In this document: positions 57,842 through 64,000 of the stretch, in pieces
Layout of the letters: each line of letters starts with the position of its first letter
Numbering within the stretch: position 1 is the stretch's first letter
From: Desulfomonilia bacterium
Lineage (GTDB): Bacteria; Desulfobacterota; Desulfomonilia; UBA1062
Assembly (NCBI GenBank): GCA_036567785.1
Contig: DATCTV010000062.1
Coordinates: 248,001 to 312,000 of the forward strand
DNA: 64,000 nt
Direction of reading: 5' to 3'
The notes under the pieces: model-generated
Database searches by the model: none
What the model saw: the letters and a program-made list of their open reading frames with translations, nothing else
What the model was told of the DNA's origin: nothing
Position numbers and translations under genes: made by a program

Positions 57842-59503
57842 ATGATACTTGGCATTGATGTCGGCGGTACTCATACTGATGTTGTATGTATCAGCAAGGG
57901 AGAGGTTGTTTCATCCATGAAGGTGGAAACAGCCCCCGATATTGTCGAATCAATCACTGCAGGGGTTTCATCCATGAATATCGATTACGATGGCATCAAG
58001 AGAGTTGTACTTTCGACAACCCTTACCACCAATGCGATAATCGAAAACAGGCTTGAAAGGGCGGGGATGTTTGTGAGTGCAGGGCCCGGCGTCAATCCTA
58101 AATCATATTTCCTCAACAGGGATTTTCATCTTATTGAAGGCGCCATAGACCACAGGGGCAGGCAATATATACCTCTCGATGAGCCTGGAGTGGAGCGTGC
58201 CGCGCGGCTGCTCAAGGATTCGGGGATTGATTCGGTCGGCATAGTATCGAAATTTTCGGTAAGAAATCATTATCATGAACTCAGGATAAAATTCATGATA
58301 GAAGGAAGGTTCAAATACGTTACAATGGGGCACCAGATGAGCGGCAGCCTCAATTTTCCAAGAAGAATCCATACGGTATTTTTTAATGCAGGCGTTCTGC
58401 CTGTTCAGGCCCGTTTTGTCTCTTCAGTCAAAAAAGCATTTGCCGGACTGGGAATCAAATCCAGAATTCTCTTTTTGAAGGCGGACGGCGGGACATTCTC
58501 TTCATCTGCCGCGGAAAGGCTTCCTGTTGAAACAATCATTTCGGGACCGGCAGCCAGCATAATGGGGGCTTTTGCATTAAGGCCGGATGAAAAATGTGCC
58601 GCAGTGCTCGATATTGGAGGCACCACGACTGATATAGGGCTACTTGCGCTTGGCCTGCCCGTATTCGAACCGAAAGGCATAAGCATTAAAGGTCTCAAAA
58701 CCCTTGTGAGAGGCCTGAAAACAGTTTCAGTCGGTGCAGGCGGCGATTCGGCTGTTATTGTCGATAAGGGAAATATACAAGTGGGCCCCTCAAGAAAAGG
58801 GCCTCCGTGCTGTCTGGGCGGAACTGTTCCCACGGTAATGGATGCCTTGAGGGTGCTGGGCTATGTAAAAACAGGCAGCGAGGATAAGGCGGTAAAAGCC
58901 GTAAGCGATATTGCTTCGGCCTGCGGGATGAATGTCGAAGAAACAGCAAAGACTATTATCAGACAGATGGTGGGCATAATAAAAAATGCGTACACGGATT
59001 TTCTGGAAGATGTGAATGCGAATCCTGTCTATACCATATATGAAATGCTTCATCCTGAAACCGTCAAACCTGAGAAGATTATACTGATCGGGGGTCCGGC
59101 ACTAGCGCTGAAAACATTTATTGAGGAGGAGTTGGGCATACCCTGCGTAGTACCTGAAAATTATGATGTTGCAAATGCCATAGGCGCAGCGGTCTCTAAG
59201 ACGACGGCCAGGATAACTCTCCTTGCAGATACCCAGCGAAAACAGATGATATGCCCTGAACTTGAAGCTGAAGATATAATACCTCCCACGTATATGATTG
59301 AAGACTTGAAAAGCAGCGGGGAAAGACTCTTGAAAAAAAATGCTGTTTTTCTTGGCCTTGCAGATGACTACGGAATTGATGTCGTTGAAGAGCAGTGCTT
59401 CAACATGGTCAGCGGGTTCAGGACTGTGGGCAGGAATATGAGGCTCAAGCTCCAGACCAGGCCCGGGATCATACCGGAATTCAGAAGAAAGGCTTCAGGG
59501 TGA
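57842..59503 (+). CDS. Hydantoinase/oxoprolinase-family protein (HyuA-like)
   Basis: A 553-residue protein of the HyuA/ATP-dependent oxoprolinase group in the ASKHA ATPase fold. The phosphate loop is GIDVGGTHTDVV (about 4-15, with His where Phe is usual), then LTTNAI, ISGPAASIMGA, the second loop LDIGGTTTDIG (about 260-270) and SVGAGGDSAV. Family members phosphorylate and open cyclic amides or carboxylate ketones, normally with a HyuB partner, which is absent here. ATG 57842 follows CGAGGGAC. Its stop overlaps the HDAC-fold gene (GTGA). Confidence 0.8.
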   Translation: MILGIDVGGTHTDVVCISKGEVVSSMKVETAPDIVESITAGVSSMNIDYDGIKRVVLSTTLTTNAIIENRLERAGMFVSAGPGVNPKSYFLNRDFHLIEGAIDHRGRQYIPLDEPGVERAARLLKDSGIDSVGIVSKFSVRNHYHELRIKFMIEGRFKYVTMGHQMSGSLNFPRRIHTVFFNAGVLPVQARFVSSVKKAFAGLGIKSRILFLKADGGTFSSSAAERLPVETIISGPAASIMGAFALRPDEKCAAVLDIGGTTTDIGLLALGLPVFEPKGISIKGLKTLVRGLKTVSVGAGGDSAVIVDKGNIQVGPSRKGPPCCLGGTVPTVMDALRVLGYVKTGSEDKAVKAVSDIASACGMNVEETAKTIIRQMVGIIKNAYTDFLEDVNANPVYTIYEMLHPETVKPEKIILIGGPALALKTFIEEELGIPCVVPENYDVANAIGAAVSKTTARITLLADTQRKQMICPELEAEDIIPPTYMIEDLKSSGERLLKKNAVFLGLADDYGIDVVEEQCFNMVSGFRTVGRNMRLKLQTRPGIIPEFRRKASG

Positions 59504-60813
59504 AGACAGGAAGGATCAAGGCAAAAAACAGAACCGGGCTTATTTTCTTTCCGGCCTATGACTGGGAGATATCGGCCTTCCATCCGGAAAGGAAAGAGCG
59601 CCTTCTTTACACCCATGATCAGGTCATCGAGGAGGGGTTGCTTGACATTGAAGGGATAAGCGAATTCAAGGCCGGAATTGCAACGGATAAGGACATATCA
59701 AGGGTTCATTTCTGTCTTCCGGACATAGATTCGGTTATAACGGATTCCCACAGGATATCAGCGGGCGGCTGCATCGAGGCCGCAAGGCTTGTGCTTGAGA
59801 AGAAGGTGGACAGGTCATTCGCACTTGTAAGGCCTCCAGGTCATCATTCCATGCGTGTCGTCCACGGTTGCAGGGGTTTCTGCAATATCAACATGGAAGC
59901 GATCATGGTTGAATGGATCAGGACGAATTACCCGCATATCAAGAAAATTGTTATCGTAGACACCGACTGCCATCATGGAGACGGCACACAGGATATTTTC
60001 TGGCATGACCCGGATATACTCTTTATTTCCGTGCATCAGGATGGAAGGACGCTCTATCCCTGGTCCGGATTTCCTGAAGATCTGGGCGGTTCAGGGGCGA
60101 GGGGGATGACGCTGAATGTGCCGCTTCCTCCCGGAACGACCGACGACGGATTCATATATGTAGCTGAAAACCTGATCAGGCCGATACTCGATGAATTCAA
60201 ACCTGATATTGTCATAAACTCGGCCGGGCAGGACAACCACTATTCCGACCCCATCACCGACATGCAGTTCACTGCGGGAGGTTATGCAAGACTCACCGAA
60301 ATCGTTTCCCCTGACATATGCGTCCTGGAAGGCGGCTATTCCATAGAAATGGCCCTGCCGTATATCAATACGGGCATAATACTTTCCCTTGCAGGCGTGG
60401 ATTATTCATATCTGAAAGAGCCTGATTTCAGGCCTGACAGGTTCAAGCAGGCCTCAGTCGAGATGAAGTATATTGCAGGCTTATGTGACTCGATGCTTAA
60501 TTACTGGCGCAAGAGGCAGGGAATACCCCTGAAAAAGGAAGGCATAGTCGAGCGCCGCAAGACCGTAAGATATGACACCGACAATATAGTTGACAGACAG
60601 GCCGAGTTTAAGAAGATGTGCGACTGTCCAGGGGTATTCAGGATTGAGACAAGGGCGTCAACCGGAAACAGCGCAACCTGTGTTCATATACCGAGGGGCG
60701 CATGCGAAAGTTGCAGGTCTCAGGGTATTGAATGGTTTGATTCTGCGGAAGGCTTCGACTTCGTGCAGATGCAGGACATGGACAAGGACATATTTACATC
60801 GAGAAAAGGATGA
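59500..60813 (+). CDS. Histone-deacetylase-fold amidohydrolase with Cys-rich C-terminal tail
   Basis: A 437-residue class-II-like HDAC/acetylpolyamine amidohydrolase. Catalytic His pair in RPPGHHSM (H115, H116); Zn ligands D156 and H158 in VDTDCHHGDG and D245 in SAGQDNHYSDP; transition-state Tyr in LEGGY (Y280). Residues about 325-437 are an extra domain with five cysteines (C374, C376, C394, C402, C405; CDC and CESC) that may bind a metal. GTG start at 59500 inside the HyuA stop; its own stop overlaps the patatin ATG. It would remove acyl groups from amines or lysines. Confidence 0.87.
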   Translation: MKTGRIKAKNRTGLIFFPAYDWEISAFHPERKERLLYTHDQVIEEGLLDIEGISEFKAGIATDKDISRVHFCLPDIDSVITDSHRISAGGCIEAARLVLEKKVDRSFALVRPPGHHSMRVVHGCRGFCNINMEAIMVEWIRTNYPHIKKIVIVDTDCHHGDGTQDIFWHDPDILFISVHQDGRTLYPWSGFPEDLGGSGARGMTLNVPLPPGTTDDGFIYVAENLIRPILDEFKPDIVINSAGQDNHYSDPITDMQFTAGGYARLTEIVSPDICVLEGGYSIEMALPYINTGIILSLAGVDYSYLKEPDFRPDRFKQASVEMKYIAGLCDSMLNYWRKRQGIPLKKEGIVERRKTVRYDTDNIVDRQAEFKKMCDCPGVFRIETRASTGNSATCVHIPRGACESCRSQGIEWFDSAEGFDFVQMQDMDKDIFTSRKG

Positions 60814-61706
60814 AGATCAGAAGGAAAAGAAAAGTGGTGCTGGCCCTTGGCGCAGGAAGCGCGAGGGGGCTTGCCCATATCGGTGTGCTGAAGGCCCTGA
60901 AAGAGGCCGGGATCCCGATAGATGCGATTGCCGGAGTATCCTTCGGGGCGATAATTGGCTCATTGTACAGCATTTACAGGGATATAAACGAAGTTGAAAA
61001 GAGGGTCAGGGAATACATGGATTCACCTTTTTTCAAGGACGCTCAGAAAGAGATAAAATCAATGGAAAGGGAATCGGCCCATTCGTTTTTCGAACGCATT
61101 CAGGCGACATTCAAAAAAGGGTATTTCTATACCAAGGCGGTCAACAATCTATCAATTCTGACCCAGGAAACGTTTGTCATGAACATGAGACTTCTCGTAG
61201 GAGACAGGTCTTTTGAGGATATGACGATACCGTTTAAATGCCAGGCGATTGATCTCATTACCGGCGACCCGATTGTGTTCTCGGAAGGCAGCCTGTGCGG
61301 TGCTCTTCAGGCAAGCAGTGCCATCCCGGGATATTTCCCTCCCATAAGCATGCATGATATGCTGCTGGTTGACGGAGGAGTGGCGGAGATGGTGCCTGTA
61401 CACCTGGCGAAGACATTTAATCCTGACTACATAATCGGCGTGAATGTGAGGAAAGGTATTGAGCCTCTGACTGATCCCGATAACGAACTGAAAAACACCT
61501 TTGATGTTATTTTCAGAAGTTATGACATAACCAGGGATTTCATGGACATCTATCTGTGCAATGATCTCGACTGTGTCATCACCCCGGAAATCCATTCTCA
61601 ACACTGGTATGATTTTGACCGCATCGATTATTTTGTGGAACAAGGCTATAAGGCGGGCAGGGCCAAGATAGATGAGATTAAAAAGGATATCTACTGGTTC
61701 TATTGA
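60810..61706 (+). CDS. Patatin-like phospholipase (RssA/NTE type)
   Basis: A 298-residue patatin-fold serine hydrolase. Oxyanion motif ALGAGSARGLAHIG (about 10-23, GxGxxRG-like), nucleophile GVSFGAIIG (Ser about 48) and catalytic Asp in VDGGVAEMVPV (about 192-202). It hydrolyses acyl chains from phospholipids or lysophospholipids at the inner face of the membrane, as no signal peptide is present. The ATG overlaps the TGA of the HDAC-fold gene, third in a three-gene overlap operon. Repeat copy B begins at its stop codon. Confidence 0.88.
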   Translation: MKIRRKRKVVLALGAGSARGLAHIGVLKALKEAGIPIDAIAGVSFGAIIGSLYSIYRDINEVEKRVREYMDSPFFKDAQKEIKSMERESAHSFFERIQATFKKGYFYTKAVNNLSILTQETFVMNMRLLVGDRSFEDMTIPFKCQAIDLITGDPIVFSEGSLCGALQASSAIPGYFPPISMHDMLLVDGGVAEMVPVHLAKTFNPDYIIGVNVRKGIEPLTDPDNELKNTFDVIFRSYDITRDFMDIYLCNDLDCVITPEIHSQHWYDFDRIDYFVEQGYKAGRAKIDEIKKDIYWFY

Positions 61707-61830
61707 TTCCAACTCTCATTCAAGCACTACCTTTGTCGGCTGCGTCGGAATGCTCCTCAGCATACGTTAAAGTATGCTTGCGTCGCCTCCTCCTGGCCTC
61801 CTCGATATCATCTTGAATGAGGGTTGGAAT
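61706..61830 (+). repeat. Dispersed palindromic repeat, copy B
   Basis: A 125-base element with 19-base ends that are inverted repeats with one mismatch (61706-61724 and 61812-61830). Inside are the 25 bases identical to copy A (61730-61754), the core AGCATAC-gttaaa-GTATGCT (61759-61778) and a CTCCT-rich right half. The first base coincides with the last base of the patatin stop codon. The structure resembles a MITE or a large terminator-like palindrome. Confidence 0.78.
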
Positions 61831-61903
61831 ATATGAAAACCATGATAAAAAACACAGACTCCTGCGATTTTTAATATTTTGATGTCAGATAACTAACCGG
61901 ATA

Positions 61904-61953
61904 AGTTTGAAAATCAAGCTTTCAAACTCCCAATAGATAATGTTTAAAACATT
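61904..61953. promoter_or_regulatory. Two perfect palindromes upstream of the beta-lactamase-like gene
   Basis: AGTTTGAAA (61904-61912) and TTTCAAACT (61920-61928) form a perfect nine-pair stem; AATGTTT-a-AAACATT (61939-61953) is a perfect 15-base palindrome 40 bases before the start codon. Operator-like; no adjacent regulator gene. Confidence 0.4.
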
Positions 61954-61992
61954 CTTATTGAAATTTTAATGCAAGATTATTAGAGTGTTAGG

Positions 61993-63819
61993 GTGATACT
62001 CTCAGATTATTCAGCTTTCGCGATAACCATAAAACGGTTGCCCTCAATTGTTTTTTTATTGATTTTTTCATGCCTTCTTTCGATAAATTGCAGTTCCCTG
62101 CATCCGGATCGACCTGCCTTCAACAATGGAGATCCTGAAGGCGCGATAAGCGCACTTGACGAAAATATCAGAGTTAACCTGGAGAAGCAACGGATCCCCG
62201 GTGCGGCCGTCGCTTTGGTACATGATGGCCGCGTTATATTTTCGCAATGCTACGGGTATGCAGATACCAGAAAGAAAGTTCCCATAACAGAAGACACTTA
62301 TTTCATGATCGGCTCGCTCACAAAATCCTTTACTGCACTGGCGATACTTAAACTCATAGAACAGGGTAAAATCGATCTCAATGCCGATATAAGGAAATAT
62401 ATCCCCGATTTTTCCATCAAAAACCTTGATGGTGGTGAAACCACGATCACGGTGAATCATCTTCTCACACATACGTCCGGGCTTATGATTGACTATTACC
62501 TGCGTGATAACGGCAAGGAAATTCAATCCGATACCGAACTTCTCTCTCAAATAAAGGATGAATACCTCTGTTTCAAGCCGGGCTCCGCCTCAAAGTATTC
62601 GAATGTCGGATACCGGCTCCTTGGAATCATGATCGAGAGGGTTACCGGTGAACGATTTGAAAAATATATCGAAAAAGAGGTTTTTAAACCGCTTGGTCTG
62701 CGCCAGACCTCTTTTCTTTATACTGATGAAATCGCTGCTCATATGTCCAAGGGGCATAATGGAAATACGGAGATATCGAGGATTGACAACGAAGACAAGC
62801 CTGCGAGCGGTCTGTACAGCACACTCAGGGATCTTACTGTGTTCTTGAGGTTTTTGTCCTCAAGTTCCAATGCTTCAAATGCAGAATTTAACAGCAGCCG
62901 CATAGTGGGTTCAATCATGAAGAATGCTGATCTCACCATCGACACGTTTTATGATAACACGAACATATACTCTTCCGGATGGTATTTGAATTCCTATCAG
63001 TTCAAAGGCATACGTACGACAATATCCGGAAGTGGCAATATCAACGGTTTTTCCTCTGCGATGACTTACATTCCAGAAGAAAGACTCGGAATAGTGATCC
63101 TCACGAATTCGTCTGTCGGATGGAAAGCGAACATGGAAATCATCGCAAGGGGACTTGGTGGCATCATTGATTTATACAGGGTCACCGACACCCAATATCC
63201 TGTTTGTGAAAATAAAGAGATAAAATTCACAGAGGATTATGAATCCTTGTGCGGGCGATATGAGGGTTTTGGCCCTATTGTCGATATTTTTCTGAAGAAA
63301 AATGGATTATACGCGAAATTTAAAGGCCCTGCGGCCCTTCTTATTCCGGAAGGTGATGGCGTTTTCAAACCGGTACTTCGAATTCTCTTCATGGATTTGG
63401 ATGTCGCACGGTTTACCGAATATGAAAGTATACGGTTCAGGTTCGCGAACAACCGCAATGGGGATAAATTCCTGTATATGGAAGCACAGGAAGGCGAATC
63501 TACATTTTCCATTCCACTCCATCATTACCGGAAAAACCTTATTCCCAAGTCTTACAACCGCTATTATGGCATATGGGCACTTGACGGGAATGAGACTTAT
63601 CCGGATATACTGAAACTTTATCTGCCGTCGAATAGGCTGTCTTTTTTCGAAAAGGACGGATGGCCCATGATCAAGATAAATACCTGGATCGGGGAAGGAC
63701 AACTGCTGCTTGTCCCTCTCTCGGAGAATCTGGCTCGTATTGCCGGATCCGGGGAAATTGTCAAAATTAATGAAGATACCATGAGCTATATCGGGCTTTC
63801 ATTTAAAAAGGTACAGTGA
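61993..63819 (+). CDS. Serine beta-lactamase/transpeptidase-like lipoprotein
   Basis: A 608-residue exported hydrolase. GTG start, hydrophobic signal with lipobox-like SINC (about 31-34). The class C beta-lactamase-type domain (about 50-390) has SxxK in GSLTKSFTALA (Ser about 98), YSN in KYSNVGYRLLG (about 197) and LLTHTSG; the KTG-like third motif appears as GSGNINGFSSAM. The C-terminal 200 residues are beta-rich and unassigned (YEGFGPIVDIF, KSYNRYYGIWAL). Such proteins are peptidases or esterases for cell-wall or D-amino acid substrates. Weak ribosome site. Confidence 0.83.
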   Translation: MILSDYSAFAITIKRLPSIVFLLIFSCLLSINCSSLHPDRPAFNNGDPEGAISALDENIRVNLEKQRIPGAAVALVHDGRVIFSQCYGYADTRKKVPITEDTYFMIGSLTKSFTALAILKLIEQGKIDLNADIRKYIPDFSIKNLDGGETTITVNHLLTHTSGLMIDYYLRDNGKEIQSDTELLSQIKDEYLCFKPGSASKYSNVGYRLLGIMIERVTGERFEKYIEKEVFKPLGLRQTSFLYTDEIAAHMSKGHNGNTEISRIDNEDKPASGLYSTLRDLTVFLRFLSSSSNASNAEFNSSRIVGSIMKNADLTIDTFYDNTNIYSSGWYLNSYQFKGIRTTISGSGNINGFSSAMTYIPEERLGIVILTNSSVGWKANMEIIARGLGGIIDLYRVTDTQYPVCENKEIKFTEDYESLCGRYEGFGPIVDIFLKKNGLYAKFKGPAALLIPEGDGVFKPVLRILFMDLDVARFTEYESIRFRFANNRNGDKFLYMEAQEGESTFSIPLHHYRKNLIPKSYNRYYGIWALDGNETYPDILKLYLPSNRLSFFEKDGWPMIKINTWIGEGQLLLVPLSENLARIAGSGEIVKINEDTMSYIGLSFKKVQ

Positions 63820-63861
63820 AGCAAACTAAATGGATAAGTGTCATGTGGTGTCATGTAGAGT

Positions 63862-63912
63862 ACGCTGATGATAATATGACAACAAATTTAATATTCATAT
63901 TATCATCAGCGT
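63862..63912. repeat. 18-base perfect inverted repeat near the right edge
   Basis: ACGCTGATGATAATATGA (63862-63879) and its exact reverse complement (63895-63912) flank a 15-base AT-rich loop. No T tract follows. The last 180 bases of the window hold no convincing gene; a short frame after the repeat (FDHDRYDLIFRW) cannot be judged at the edge. Confidence 0.6.
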
Positions 63913-64000
63913 CCCTCGGTTTGACCATGATAGATACGACCTGATATTTAGATGGTCACCATTTGAAGAATTCAATTCAATGATTCAGAAATAGAACTTG

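Noticed and set aside
63880-63993. Short plus-strand frames after the final inverted repeat (MTTNLIFILSS and FDHDRYDLIFRW)
   Set aside because: Both are very short, overlap the hairpin and lack ribosome sites; the window ends too soon to judge.

Overview
The window looks like chromosomal DNA of a Gram-negative anaerobe, most likely a deltaproteobacterium in the broad sense (Thermodesulfobacteriota, Syntrophus/Smithella-like). This placement is inference from content: GC is moderate by eye, there are many lipoproteins and signal peptides, a fused FadN-type beta-oxidation enzyme next to a thiolase, stray crotonases, an AtpZ protein, a YedF/DUF3343 selenium-sulfur module, and no phage, plasmid, CRISPR, rRNA or tRNA genes. 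Most starts have clear Shine-Dalgarno sequences, and GTG or TTG starts are common.

Layout. 1-2990 (minus): partial plsC-like acyltransferase, nucleoside deoxyribosyltransferase-like enzyme, TPR protein, EamA transporter. 3181-6845 (plus): fatty acid beta-oxidation pair (HAD-ECH fusion and thiolase) closed by a perfect palindromic terminator. 6991-7881: rarD. 7895-13799 (minus): HAD phosphatase, methyltransferase, SIS sugar isomerase, and two PIG-L deacetylases around a ceramidase-like amidase, which looks like an amino-sugar or amidolipid dismantling module. 13914-16364: SUMF1-domain lipoprotein. 16479-19735: epimerase, then cysteine desulfurase, YedF and DUF3343 (sulfur/selenium handling). 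19837-24824: PKD lipoprotein, divergent Lgt paralogue, AtpZ pair, NfeD/SPFH pair, mntP. 24950-29071: metF, an isomerase-type crotonase, nitroreductase, beta-barrel protein, TfoX-N protein, acetyltransferase.

29092-36000 is an accessory stretch: an unknown protein, a CocE-type hydrolase, a crotonase bracketed by two copies of a dispersed palindromic repeat, a broken RelE/ParE toxin, an ACMSD-like amidohydrolase, an orphan VapB antitoxin and a TetR regulator. 35895-40874 holds an oxidoreductase, a CMD-family protein and many small genes (three intact or near-intact GNATs across the region, one GNAT broken at a G tract, YciI, RhtB, a Cys-rich DUF6485 protein). 41073-50528 holds a second CocE hydrolase, FKBP, GreB, a half-size TauE, a deleted methyltransferase remnant, a possible permuted cysteine hydrolase, a PPM-type methyltransferase, lysoplasmalogenase-like, cupin, DUF3795, alpha/beta hydrolase and Cdd1 proteins.

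50544-64000 holds a ROK kinase, polysaccharide deacetylase (preceded by a hairpin and a 20-codon ORF), a MarR/SDR pair, an LprI-like protein, miaB overlapping a lipoprotein gene, and a very tight operon of HyuA, an HDAC-fold amidohydrolase with a Cys-rich tail and a patatin phospholipase, then a third repeat copy and a serine beta-lactamase-like lipoprotein. The two best candidates for undescribed systems are the PIG-L/ceramidase/PIG-L/SIS cluster (9430-13799) and the HyuA-HDAC-patatin operon (57842-61706); both are functional inferences from family membership and gene order. All family calls were made by reading motifs, without any database search.
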